Shown: positions 7,430 to 15,163 of the stretch, in pieces | Position numbering within the stretch: position 1 is the first letter of the stretch | How the letters are laid out: every line of letters starts with the position of its first letter | NCBI GenBank assembly: GCA_945900695.1 | Contig: CAMDJU010000031.1 | Coordinates: 1-15,388, forward strand | Reading direction: 5' to 3' | Source: Bordetella parapertussis | GTDB lineage: Bacteria > Pseudomonadota > Gammaproteobacteria > Burkholderiales > Burkholderiaceae_C | DNA: 15,388 nucleotides | Notes under the pieces: generated by a model | The model's database searches: none | The model's input: the letters and a program-made list of their open reading frames with translations, nothing else | What the model was told of the DNA's origin: nothing | Position numbers and translations under genes: made by a program

Positions 7430-7435
7430 TATGAT
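7430..7435 (+). promoter_or_regulatory. Candidate -10 box for the AhpD-like gene
   Basis: TATGAT is a good -10 hexamer located 45 bases before the ATG of the + strand gene. No convincing -35 hexamer exists at 16-18 bases upstream (the sequence there is around GGCATGTG), so the promoter would be activator-dependent or the match may be accidental. Confidence 0.25.
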
Positions 7436-7480
7436 GGACCTGCATTTTTGACGTGCATTGTTTTTTGGAGAACCCAAGCC

Positions 7481-8041
7481 ATGAAACCCCAAACCGTTTT
7501 GAGCAAAGTTCCACGCGACAAACTGGATGCCACCATGCAGGCTGCATTCGATCGGTCGCTGGCGATGCATGACGACGCCACCTTTGTTGAAACCATGGGG
7601 CACGCCCCCCACGTCTACCACTGGTATCAAAATGACTTTTACAAAAAGTTGTTTTATGGCAGCGCCTTGCCGGTGACTTTGCTGGAGTTGGTTCGATTGC
7701 GTTTGGCCAACGTACATGGCTGTGCCTTTTGCAACCGCAACGACACCGCTGCGGCTTTGCGTGCTGGCATTGGGCAAAACCAAATTGATGCTTTGGCCAA
7801 CTACGAAAGCGGGCCCTTCACTGAGCGCGAAAAAGCAGCCTTGGCTTTGGCCGATGAAATGGCACTGACCCGGCCCAAAGGCCAATTGGATGCGGCCTTG
7901 CATGCCCGCATGAAGCCACATTTCACCGATGGTGAGTTGGTCGAGCTTGGCGTGATCATGGCGGTTTTGTGTGGCATGGCAAAAATGATTTTTGCTTTTG
8001 ATTTGGTTGAAAAAGAAGACCATTGCCCCTTCCTGCCCTGA
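7481..8041 (+). CDS. AhpD/carboxymuconolactone decarboxylase-family protein
   Basis: A 186-residue all-helical protein of the AhpD/CMD superfamily. The sequence LELVRLRLANVHGCAFCNRND contributes E69, C81 and C84. This keeps the spacing of the Mycobacterium tuberculosis AhpD relay (E118, C130, C133), but the relay histidine four residues after the second cysteine is D88 here. A peroxidase or thiol-redox role is suggested by the CxxC; the missing His makes classical AhpD chemistry uncertain, and a decarboxylase or lactonase-like role is less likely given the CxxC. The start is the ATG at 7481, preceded by GGAG (7467-7470); an in-frame upstream extension to 7367 is rejected because it lacks family similarity. 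The gene is divergent from the import operon and converges on the DUF35 gene, so it is probably its own unit. Confidence 0.82.
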   Translation: MKPQTVLSKVPRDKLDATMQAAFDRSLAMHDDATFVETMGHAPHVYHWYQNDFYKKLFYGSALPVTLLELVRLRLANVHGCAFCNRNDTAAALRAGIGQNQIDALANYESGPFTEREKAALALADEMALTRPKGQLDAALHARMKPHFTDGELVELGVIMAVLCGMAKMIFAFDLVEKEDHCPFLP

Positions 8042-8089
8042 AGCCCTTGTATCAGCCTTGTTCAACGAGCGGCGGGGCATGTTTGGCTT

Positions 8090-8491
8090 TCAAGCGGGCA
8101 CAAAGATCGGCACATTCTGCCCGGAAGCACTGGCCGAAAACCCCAGTTTCACCCGCATGCCAATGTGGACCGCGTCCCAATCGGGCGCATACAAATGGGT
8201 CAGCACAGTGACCCCTTCATCCAACTTCACATAAGCCATCAGATAAGGGGTTTCAACACCTCGGACCATGCGGGTAAAGGTATAAATTTCGCCCAAACCC
8301 GAACTGGCACGCCACTCGGTTTGATCGCTGCCGCAATGCGGGCAATAGGGGCGCGGGTAGTGGTGCGGCGTGTCACAAGACAAGCAATGCTTGAGCATCC
8401 ACTGACCTCTTTGGGCTTGCGCCCAATAGGTTTGATTTTCCGGATTCTGCAAGGGGTCTTGAAAAACCAGCGGTGTTGCGGGTGCGCTCAT
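8090..8491 (-). CDS. DUF35 zinc-ribbon/OB-fold protein, partner of the thiolase-like protein
   Basis: A 133-residue protein with an N-terminal helix segment, a rubredoxin-like zinc ribbon with C36xxC39 and C50xxC53, and a C-terminal OB-fold (EIYTFTRMVRG onward). This is the DUF35 architecture found beside thiolase-like proteins, where it binds acyl-CoA and stabilises the complex; known examples are ChsH2 with the aldolase Ltp2 and BbsA with the thiolase BbsB. The start codon lies one base after the stop of the thiolase-like gene, and AAAAGGG lies just upstream, so the two are almost certainly translated together. It is the last gene of the second operon. No terminator was recognised in the 48-base gap to the convergent gene. 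Confidence 0.9.
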   Translation of the reverse strand: MSAPATPLVFQDPLQNPENQTYWAQAQRGQWMLKHCLSCDTPHHYPRPYCPHCGSDQTEWRASSGLGEIYTFTRMVRGVETPYLMAYVKLDEGVTVLTHLYAPDWDAVHIGMRVKLGFSASASGQNVPIFVPA

Positions 8492-8492
8492 G

Positions 8493-9662
8493 TCAAACCC
8501 TTTTCATGATCAAGGTGGCGGCGCCATGGCGCGAGCCCAAAAAGCCACCGATGCCATTGGCCAAAGCAAACTCCAAATTGGGAACCTGAACGTTGGGGTG
8601 GGCTTGACCACGCAGTTGGCGCACGGCCTCAATGATTTTGGTCATGCCGCCACGGTTGGCCGGGTGGTTGTTGCACAAACCTCCCCCATCGGTGTTGACC
8701 GCCAGCCGGCCTTGACCAGAAATGAGTTGGCCGTCGGCCACAAATTTTCCGCCTTGCCCTTTGGCGCAAAAACCCAGGTCTTCGAGCTGCATCAGTACCG
8801 TGATGGTGAAGCTGTCGTAGATCGATGCATAGCGAATGTCTGCGGGGCCAATGCCAGCTTGCTCAAATGCTCGGGGGGCTGTCCAGGATGTCGCAGAATG
8901 GGTCAGGTCCACTTGACCGCCGGATTGGCCTTTGACCGATGCGGACATGCCCACCACTTGAACCAAGGGTTGACGCAATGTTTTCGCCACATCCGGATGC
9001 ACCACCACCACAGCGCCGCCGCCGTCGGTGACCACGCAGCAGTCGGCCCGTCGCAAGGGGTCTGCCACGCGCGGGGAATCCAACACATCTTGCACAGTCA
9101 TCACGTTGCGCAACAAGGCATGGGGGTTGTGTTGGGCGTGGTGCGACATGGCCACTTTGATCCAAGCCAATTGCTCTGACGTGGTACCAAATTCATGCAT
9201 GTGGCGCATGGCGCACATGGCATAGCTGTTGAGCGGCGTGGGCATGTAATGGCGCTCAAACTCTGCATCCGGTGCCGTATCGCCATAGTTGCGTGGTTTG
9301 GTTCCGCTGGAGCCCTCAGATTTGGGTCGACCCGCCAAGGTGACCAAAGCGACTTTGCACCGCCCCGCTGCGATGGCCGCTGCCGCCTCGCCCACATGCG
9401 ACAGGTAAGAAGCGCCACCCAACTCTGTCGTTTGCACCACTTGAATGCGCTTCAAGCCCAGGTAATCCACCAAGGATGTGGGGCCCAAACCGGGCGCATC
9501 ACCCGCACAAAAATAGGCGTCCACATCGTTGATGGTCAAGCCGGCGTCACGCAACGCACCATGGGCCACCTCAGCGTGCAAGCGTGCCACTGAATGATCA
9601 GGCGCGACCCGCAAAGGGTGTTCGTAAATGCCCGCGATGCAGGCTTGCGTCTGCGCACTCAT
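8493..9662 (-). CDS. Thiolase-like protein lacking the nucleophilic cysteine (SCP2/Ltp2-like)
   Basis: A 389-residue thiolase-fold protein. Family landmarks: VTDGGGAVVVV (211-221), IYDSFTITVLMQLEDLGFC (281-299), GGGLCNNHP (326-334) with the conserved H333, and NGIGGFLG (369-376). In true thiolases a cysteine near residue 90 attacks the substrate; the matching segment here is TTELGGASYLSHV (78-90) and holds no cysteine, and the C-terminal cysteine motif is replaced by NGIGG. The protein therefore probably does not perform thiolysis. The adjacent DUF35 gene and these substitutions resemble the steroid side-chain aldolase Ltp2-ChsH2, suggesting retro-aldol cleavage of a 3-hydroxyacyl-CoA or a related step. 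The ATG overlaps the CitE-like gene stop by 4 bp (ATGA), and AAAGG lies close upstream. Confidence 0.85.
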   Translation of the reverse strand: MSAQTQACIAGIYEHPLRVAPDHSVARLHAEVAHGALRDAGLTINDVDAYFCAGDAPGLGPTSLVDYLGLKRIQVVQTTELGGASYLSHVGEAAAAIAAGRCKVALVTLAGRPKSEGSSGTKPRNYGDTAPDAEFERHYMPTPLNSYAMCAMRHMHEFGTTSEQLAWIKVAMSHHAQHNPHALLRNVMTVQDVLDSPRVADPLRRADCCVVTDGGGAVVVVHPDVAKTLRQPLVQVVGMSASVKGQSGGQVDLTHSATSWTAPRAFEQAGIGPADIRYASIYDSFTITVLMQLEDLGFCAKGQGGKFVADGQLISGQGRLAVNTDGGGLCNNHPANRGGMTKIIEAVRQLRGQAHPNVQVPNLEFALANGIGGFLGSRHGAATLIMKRV

Positions 9663-10489
9663 GGCGTCACCTTTGCGCCCGTGGGCAAGGCTGCCGACGG
9701 CAACGCCTCATTGACCAAGCTTTGCGCGAGCAACCACACGGGTCGATCCACCAGTTTGCCGTCGACGGCAATGGCGCCCAAGCCATGTTGCTCCACTTGT
9801 TGCAGCACGCGCTGGGCCCACTGCAACTCCGTGGCGCTGGGTGCAAAACCCTGGTTGACCCCGGCGACTTGTTTGGGGTGAATGCACAGCTTGGCACCCA
9901 TGCCCATTCGGCGAGCGCGTGACACATCGTCGGCCAAGGCTTGCTCATCACCAAAAGCCAAGGTCACGCCGTCCACCGGCGAGCGCACACCGGCCAAGCG
10001 CGACACGAGGACCAAATGGGTGCGCACCGCATTGAGCTCTTCGCCATCGCTGCCCATGCCCGCATCGGATGCAAAATCAACCGAGCCAAAAAGAAGCCGG
10101 TCCACCAAAGGGGCGCTGGCCAATTCTCGGGCCCGGTCCCAGCCATACACACTCTCCACGATGGGCAACAAACGTTGATCGGGACGCAGGCTTTTGGCCA
10201 ACTGAATCAACAAATCAGGCTCTTGGGCTTTGGGCAACACCAGACCGCGCACAGCTGGGTGGTCGAGCAAGGCCAAATCACCATCAAACCAAGGGGTACC
10301 GTGCGCATTGCAACGCAGGTAAACCGGCTTGTCTGGATGCAACCATTGGCCAATGGCCGCACGGGCAGACAGCTTGGCCTCCGGTGGGACGGCGTCCTCC
10401 AGGTCAATGATCACCGCATGGGCACCGGTGGCCAAGGCCTTGTCAAAACGCTCGGCACGGTCGCCAGGGACAAATAAGTAACTTCTCAT
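9659..10489 (-). CDS. CitE-like CoA-ester lyase (HpcH/HpaI aldolase/citrate lyase family)
   Basis: A 276-residue protein of the CitE-like family, which cleaves or makes malyl-, citramalyl- or methylmalyl-type CoA esters with Mg2+. Visible features: RSYLFVPGDRAERFDKA at the N terminus, IDLEDAVPP (28-36), YLRCN with R59, IVES with metal ligand E112, GSVDFASD with metal ligand D138, and the CIHP loop (202-205). Length and motifs are complete. It lies 4 bp downstream of the CoA-transferase and overlaps the thiolase-like gene by 4 bp. Beside a MaoC hydratase and a CoA-transferase it fits a citramalyl-CoA or malyl-CoA lyase role, but the exact substrate is inference. Confidence 0.88.
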   Translation of the reverse strand: MRSYLFVPGDRAERFDKALATGAHAVIIDLEDAVPPEAKLSARAAIGQWLHPDKPVYLRCNAHGTPWFDGDLALLDHPAVRGLVLPKAQEPDLLIQLAKSLRPDQRLLPIVESVYGWDRARELASAPLVDRLLFGSVDFASDAGMGSDGEELNAVRTHLVLVSRLAGVRSPVDGVTLAFGDEQALADDVSRARRMGMGAKLCIHPKQVAGVNQGFAPSATELQWAQRVLQQVEQHGLGAIAVDGKLVDRPVWLLAQSLVNEALPSAALPTGAKVTP

Positions 10490-10493
10490 GGCA

Positions 10494-11702
10494 TCAAATC
10501 ACCGCGAGTTCACGCAGCTTCTCTATTTGTTGGTCGGTAAAACCCGCTTGCAGCAGCACTTGCGCGGTGTGCTGCCCCAAAGTGGGCGCGGCCTGCGCGG
10601 CAACGGGCCCGGCTGTGATCGGGCAAGCCAAGGTGCGGATGGGGCCTTGCGGGTGGTCGACGCTGACAACCGTGCCCATCTCCCGAGAAAAGTCGTTGTC
10701 CAAGGCTTGCGCCACATCATTGACGGCGGATGCCGGTACCTGACCCGCGAACACCTTTAACCAATGGGCCGTGGTTTGTTGCTGCAGCACCTCGTCCAAG
10801 GCCACATTGAGTTCTTGGCGGTTTTTCAAACGGGCGGCAAAACTGCCAAAGCGTTCGTCGTTCGCCCATTGGGGTCGATTGATCTTTTCACACAACACGC
10901 CCCAAAATTTTTCTTTGTTGCACATGACGAAAATCCAACCATCCTGGGTGCGGTACAACTCACTGGGCACCAAGGAGGGGTGGCCCGAGCGCGCTTGGCG
11001 CCCCGTGACCACGCCTTTGTTGAGGTACCACGTGGCCAAGTAGGCCAGGTTGTACATGGCCACGCTGTAGAGACTCACGTCCACATCGCGGCCCACGCCT
11101 GTTTGCCTGGCCGACAACACACCCGCCAGCATGGCCAAGGCCGCTGTGGTGCCTGTCATGTAGTCCACGATGGACAAGCCGGCACGGGTGGGCGGGCCAT
11201 CGGGCTCTCCCGTCAACGACAAATAGCCGGCTTCGGCCTGCATCAGGTAGTCATACCCCGGCCAATTGGCCCGAGAACCCGTTCGGCCATAAGCGGACAG
11301 GTGCGCGCAAACCAGTGACGGCTTGACCAGCCCCAACTGCGTGTACGTCAGTCCGAGTTTGGCGGGCAAGTCACCGCGCAGGTTGTTGAACACCACATCG
11401 GCATCGCGCGCCAGTTGATGCAACACCTTTTGTCCCTCGGGGTGTTTGAGGTCCAGGGTCAAGCTTTTTTTATTCCGACTGAAGCTTTGGTAAAAGTGGC
11501 TGTCAGCGGGTCCAAAAAAATGGGGCCCCACCATGCGGCCCACATCACCGCCGTCTTTGCGGTTTTCGATTTTGATGACCTCTGCCCCCAAGTCGGCCAA
11601 ATACTGGGTGCCAAATGGACCAGCGCCATACTGTTCAACCGACAAAATACGCAATCCTTGCAGCACGGGTGGCGGGCTCGGACTGGCTGGGGATGGCTTC
11701 AT
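10494..11702 (-). CDS. CaiB/BaiF-family (class III) CoA-transferase
   Basis: A 402-residue class III CoA-transferase that would exchange CoA between two carboxylic acids, forming mixed anhydrides on an aspartate. The N-terminal LQGLRILSVEQYGAGPFGTQYLADLGAEVIKIE-like Rossmann half is characteristic, with NKKSLTLDLK (78-87) as the CoA-binding stretch, and RAGLSIVDYMTG (173-184) supplies the expected catalytic D180. The ATG at 11702-11700 has AAGGAA a few bases upstream, in the 25-base gap after the MmgE/PrpD gene. Likely substrates are dicarboxylic or branched unsaturated acids, judged from the neighbouring MaoC and CitE-like genes; succinyl-CoA or acetyl-CoA could be the donor. Confidence 0.9.
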   Translation of the reverse strand: MKPSPASPSPPPVLQGLRILSVEQYGAGPFGTQYLADLGAEVIKIENRKDGGDVGRMVGPHFFGPADSHFYQSFSRNKKSLTLDLKHPEGQKVLHQLARDADVVFNNLRGDLPAKLGLTYTQLGLVKPSLVCAHLSAYGRTGSRANWPGYDYLMQAEAGYLSLTGEPDGPPTRAGLSIVDYMTGTTAALAMLAGVLSARQTGVGRDVDVSLYSVAMYNLAYLATWYLNKGVVTGRQARSGHPSLVPSELYRTQDGWIFVMCNKEKFWGVLCEKINRPQWANDERFGSFAARLKNRQELNVALDEVLQQQTTAHWLKVFAGQVPASAVNDVAQALDNDFSREMGTVVSVDHPQGPIRTLACPITAGPVAAQAAPTLGQHTAQVLLQAGFTDQQIEKLRELAVI

Positions 11703-11727
11703 GGGATGTTCCTTGTGGAAGTGGTAT

Positions 11728-13134
11728 TCAAATGCTCAAGTCAAGCGCAAGATCACGTGCGCGATGCATTGCCAAATTCAAGACACGATCGCGCAACTGC
11801 GTCGATGCCGTGGTCGGCCAAGCCAGCGCGGCGTTGTCCATGAACTTGCTCACGATATCGGCGTGCGCTATCGGCCGGCCCGGTGCACCGCGATTGATCG
11901 GTTCTTTGTGCGTGACCTGACGACCGTCTTTGAAGTGCAGGACCACCTCGCCGGGGAAATACTTGGGGTAATTGGCATCAGGGTCGACCTCATAGCGCAC
12001 CAAGTCGGCCAATGCCAAGGTGGCAGGGTCTTGCATGGCTTGGGCCTCCAGCGCAGGCAAACCAAACTTGCCATGCCGCAAACCTGTCGCGATGCCGTAT
12101 TGGACGCTGAACTGCGCTTCATACGCATTGGAGGGTCGGCGTTTTTGATCCACCGGCTCACACACCACAGGCACAAAACCCTGGGCCACGCGGGCCACAA
12201 TGTGCGACAGCTCTCCGCTGGCCAAAGCAGGTCGCAAAGCGGTCGCGGCATCAATGCAAGCATGGACAAAGTGGCACGCCGGAATGGGCTTGACCGCCAC
12301 GCGCAGCACCTCCCAATCTGTGCCCAAGCCTTGGGTGGCCAAGGGCATCTGGCAACCTGCCAGCGCCACGCCCAAATGGCTGGCGTACAAACCATATTGG
12401 CCTTCATACGCGGTCGACGGCCCGCTCATGCCATGGCGTGCCAAAGCCACCGCCACGATCGCGCTAGAGGCGGCCCAACCCGGGTGGAATCGTTTGGTAC
12501 CCGCGCCCTCTTTTAAAAACTCCAAGGTACCGCCCGCCATGGACAAAGCAATGCCTTGCGCATGCACTGTTTGCGCTTGATCCAATCCCCACAACCTGGC
12601 GGCGGCCACCACACAACCAAAAATGCCCGCCACCGCAGTGGGGTGAAAACCTGCTTTGTGAAAAACGCCACCTGCGACCTTGCCCACACGGGTGGCCACC
12701 TCCATACCGGCCACATACGCCAGCAATAAATCTTCACCCGAACTGTCTTGTTGACAGGCCACACTGAAGGCGGCTGCAAAGACGGAGGCTGTGGCATGCA
12801 CCACGCTGCCGGGATGGGTGTCGTCGTAGTCCAAACCATGAATCAACAGGCCATTGATCAACGCCGCATCGCGGGCAGGTAAATGGGTTTTCATGCCAAA
12901 CACCGGGACCGGCCCTGTGCTGGGACACAGGTCTGTCATGGCCAGCATGGTTTGCTGGGCAAAGGGGTAGCGGCCTGAAGCCAGGGCGATGCCCAGGGCA
13001 TCCAATATCAGGTGCTGTGCTTGTGACACCACATCCGGTGGGATGTCGCACCACTGCAAGGTGTTTGTCCAATGCGCATACTGGACCGCTATGGGGCGAT
13101 CCGCCTGGGCAGAGGTGCGGTCAGGGTTTTGCAT
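11728..13134 (-). CDS. MmgE/PrpD-family protein (2-methylcitrate dehydratase/cis-aconitate decarboxylase superfamily)
   Basis: A 468-residue protein of the MmgE/PrpD superfamily, whose members dehydrate 2-methylcitrate or decarboxylate cis-aconitate to itaconate, among other activities. The hallmark HGLDYDDTHPGSVVHATASV (99-118) is present, as are GFHPTAVAG with H164 and GTKRFHPGW with K214, matching the positions of the catalytic His and Lys in IRG1-type enzymes. The start at ATG 13134 was preferred over a TTG at 13176 because the latter would overlap the MaoC gene by 28 bases and adds residues outside the family. It lies 14 bases after MaoC. A dehydratase or decarboxylase acting on a free di- or tricarboxylic acid is the reasonable reading; which one cannot be told. 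Confidence 0.85.
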   Translation of the reverse strand: MQNPDRTSAQADRPIAVQYAHWTNTLQWCDIPPDVVSQAQHLILDALGIALASGRYPFAQQTMLAMTDLCPSTGPVPVFGMKTHLPARDAALINGLLIHGLDYDDTHPGSVVHATASVFAAAFSVACQQDSSGEDLLLAYVAGMEVATRVGKVAGGVFHKAGFHPTAVAGIFGCVVAAARLWGLDQAQTVHAQGIALSMAGGTLEFLKEGAGTKRFHPGWAASSAIVAVALARHGMSGPSTAYEGQYGLYASHLGVALAGCQMPLATQGLGTDWEVLRVAVKPIPACHFVHACIDAATALRPALASGELSHIVARVAQGFVPVVCEPVDQKRRPSNAYEAQFSVQYGIATGLRHGKFGLPALEAQAMQDPATLALADLVRYEVDPDANYPKYFPGEVVLHFKDGRQVTHKEPINRGAPGRPIAHADIVSKFMDNAALAWPTTASTQLRDRVLNLAMHRARDLALDLSI

Positions 13135-13148
13135 AACTGCAGCAGGCT

Positions 13149-13652
13149 TCAATCGTCCACCGCATGACCGCGGCAAGCCACCAAAATAATCCGCTCAAAG
13201 GACATGATTTCGACCCCGTCTTGGTTGATGCCCCGGGTGTGCACGGTCACGATACCTTGGTGAGGCCGCGACTTGGACTCGCGTTTGTCCAGCACCTTTG
13301 TTTCCGCATACAAGGTGTCACCCGCAAACACTGGACCGCTGAGCTTGATGTCTTTCCAACCCAAATTGGCGATGGCTTTGGCACTGACATCATTGACCGT
13401 CATCCCCACCACCACGGCCAAGGACAAGGGGCTGTTGATCAGCAAACGGCCAAACTCACTTTTCTTGGCAAACTCCATGTCACAGTGCATGGGGTGCTGG
13501 TTCATGGTGAGCAACGCAAAGCTGATGTTGTCTTGGTCGGTCAAGGTGCGCCCAGGGCGGTGCTCGTAAACATCGCCGACTTGAAAGTCTTCAAAGTAGC
13601 GGCCATAAGAAGTTCGGTAGCGCTGGGGTCCGATTTCGCGAGCAGTGATCAT
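13149..13652 (-). CDS. MaoC-like hydratase (mesaconyl/itaconyl-CoA hydratase-type)
   Basis: A 167-residue hot-dog-fold protein similar to MaoC-family acyl-CoA hydratases. YFEDFQVGDVYEH (19-31) opens the fold; the active-site segment is LLTMNQHPMHCDMEFAKK (47-64). In R-specific enoyl-CoA hydratases the dyad is Asp and His in DxNPxH; here the His is H56 but the Asp position is N51, as I recall for the mesaconyl-CoA hydratase-like branch of the family. ESKSRPHQGIVTVHTRG near residue 125 also fits that branch. The ATG at 13652-13650 has AGGAG (13662-13658) 5 bases upstream; a longer frame reaching 13865 would run into the ene-reductase gene and is rejected. It probably hydrates an unsaturated branched or dicarboxylyl-CoA. 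Confidence 0.88.
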   Translation of the reverse strand: MITAREIGPQRYRTSYGRYFEDFQVGDVYEHRPGRTLTDQDNISFALLTMNQHPMHCDMEFAKKSEFGRLLINSPLSLAVVVGMTVNDVSAKAIANLGWKDIKLSGPVFAGDTLYAETKVLDKRESKSRPHQGIVTVHTRGINQDGVEIMSFERIILVACRGHAVDD

Positions 13653-13683
13653 GGTTTCTCCTGTGTGTGGTTTTAAAAATGTT

Positions 13684-14796
13684 TCAAGCCAAACTTTTTT
13701 CTTCGGCCAAGGTGGGGTAATCGTTGTACCCATCCGGTCCGCCGCCATAAAAGCGTTTGGTGATGGCCTTGTGGTACGGGCCATCGGCTCGAATGCGCTC
13801 TGGCAAATCGGGGTTGGCCATCCACAAACGGCCAAAAGACACCGCATCAATCGAGCCGTTGCCAATCAAGGTTTGTGCGGTCTGAGGATCTATGCCGCCA
13901 TTGGCAATGATCGGCCCATCAAACACGGGCCGGGTGAGTGACAGCATCTGATCGCGGTCAAACTGACCCCCCCAAAAATTGGTGTCGGCCAGCTCCAGCC
14001 AGCCCATGCCGTGCCGGGCCAACTCGTCAACCAAGTATCGGTAGGTGGGCACTGGATCGGGGTCCAGTGCCCCATTGAAGGTGGTGAATGGGGAGATGCG
14101 CATGCCCACGCGACCGGCCGGGAACTCGGCAATCATGGCGCGCATGGCCTGCAAGGCGAATTGGGCTCGCGCTTGCGGTGAGCCGCCATAAGCGTCGGTG
14201 CGGTGGTTCAAATAGGGGGACAAAAACTGATGCGGCAAGTAGCCATTGGCTGCGTGCAATTGCACCCCATCAAAGCCGACCTCGCGGGCGGCTCGGGCAG
14301 CACGGCCAAATGCGGCAATGGTGTCTTCCACTTCAGCCAAAGTCATGGCCCGTGACGGGCAAGCCGTTTTCTTGCGAAAAATGCCTTGCTCATCACGGCC
14401 CCATACCGTGATGGTCTCGATGTTGTCGTTGACGCCCGATGGCGACAAGGGGGGGTCGGGTTGGTCACGGCTGTCGGCAGCCACACGCCCGCCATGCCAC
14501 AACTGCAGGGCAATCTTGCCACCCGCTTGGTGCACTTGCTCCACCAGCAAACGCCAAGCATTGACTTGCTCCACCGTGAAGATGCCTGGCGTGCACTCCC
14601 ATGCGTTGGAGCGCAAAGCCACATTGGTGGCCTCCGCAATGATCAAGCCCGCCGAGGCCCTTTGCACATAGTGCTCGGTCATCATGGGCGTGGGCACCCG
14701 ATCGGGCGTGGCGCGAGAACGGGTCAGCGGTGCCATCCAAATGCGGTTGTTGAGCTGAAGGTCGCCCAACTGCAAGGGTGAAAACAAATCGGTCAT
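13684..14796 (-). CDS. Old yellow enzyme-family ene-reductase (NemA-like, FMN)
   Basis: A 370-residue (beta/alpha)8 flavoprotein of the old yellow enzyme family, reducing activated C=C bonds with NAD(P)H. Features: MAPLTRSRA (21-29), LWHGGRVA (99-106), GVQLHAANGYLPHQFLSPYL (177-196) holding the substrate-binding H181 and N184 and the proton-donating Y186, GRLWMANPDLPERI, and the C-terminal FYGGGPDGYNDYP flavin-site motif. The length is normal. It lies 31 bases upstream of the MaoC gene, with GGAG about 10 bases before its own ATG. Similar enzymes also reduce nitro-esters and quinones, but within this operon an unsaturated intermediate of the degraded acid is the likelier substrate. Confidence 0.9.
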   Translation of the reverse strand: MTDLFSPLQLGDLQLNNRIWMAPLTRSRATPDRVPTPMMTEHYVQRASAGLIIAEATNVALRSNAWECTPGIFTVEQVNAWRLLVEQVHQAGGKIALQLWHGGRVAADSRDQPDPPLSPSGVNDNIETITVWGRDEQGIFRKKTACPSRAMTLAEVEDTIAAFGRAARAAREVGFDGVQLHAANGYLPHQFLSPYLNHRTDAYGGSPQARAQFALQAMRAMIAEFPAGRVGMRISPFTTFNGALDPDPVPTYRYLVDELARHGMGWLELADTNFWGGQFDRDQMLSLTRPVFDGPIIANGGIDPQTAQTLIGNGSIDAVSFGRLWMANPDLPERIRADGPYHKAITKRFYGGGPDGYNDYPTLAEEKSLA

Positions 14797-14856
14797 GGGT
14801 ATCGGTCTCCGGGTTCTATGGAAAAAACTGTTGAGTGAGGTCCAGCGATGTTGAAG

Positions 14857-15159
14857 CTAGCTCATGGTGGGCACCGCCCAGGCTTGAACTTGGGCACCGT
14901 TTTCACGCAAAGGTTTGATCTGGGCATATTCTTTGGAATGCCAAAAGGCTTTCAGATGGTCCATGCTGGGAAACTCCATCACGATCAGGCGCTGACCGTC
15001 GTGGTGTCCTTCCATGACCTCCAAATCTCGGCCAATGGCCAATACTTTGCCGCCATGCACGGCCATCAAAGGTTGTACCTGGGCTTGGTACTGCTTGTAG
15101 CGCGCCATGAACTCTGGGTCTGGGCTGAGTTGGGCTTGGATGATGAACAAAGCGGGCAT
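14857..15159 (-). CDS. DUF1330 family protein
   Basis: A 100-residue protein of the DUF1330 family, a small dimeric ferredoxin-like (ABM-type) fold of unknown biochemical role. The N terminus ALFIIQAQLSPDPEFMARYKQY and the segments GGKVLAIGRDLEVMEG and IVMEFPSMDHLKAFWHS are the recognisable family pattern. It starts 4 bases after the stop of the acyl-CoA ligase, so it is in the operon, and 60 bases separate it from the ene-reductase start. No catalytic motif is visible, and a role in the pathway can only be guessed from context. Confidence 0.8.
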   Translation of the reverse strand: MPALFIIQAQLSPDPEFMARYKQYQAQVQPLMAVHGGKVLAIGRDLEVMEGHHDGQRLIVMEFPSMDHLKAFWHSKEYAQIKPLRENGAQVQAWAVPTMS

Positions 15160-15163
15160 GGTG

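Noticed and set aside
7448..7476. TTGACG as -35 of the AhpD-like gene promoter
   Set aside because: No -10 hexamer follows at 16-18 bases (the sequence there is AACCCA).
7262..8080. A 272-codon open frame on the - strand opposite the AhpD-like gene
   Set aside because: It is antisense to a clear family gene, has no recognisable domain, and runs through the import-operon promoter; such frames arise from codon bias.
11533..12516. A 327-codon + strand open frame
   Set aside because: It is antisense to the MmgE/PrpD and CoA-transferase genes, with a composition typical of a shadow frame and no motif.
13653..13865. N-terminal extension of the MaoC gene
   Set aside because: It would overlap the ene-reductase gene, while the ATG at 13652 has a strong AGGAG and the family-typical N terminus.
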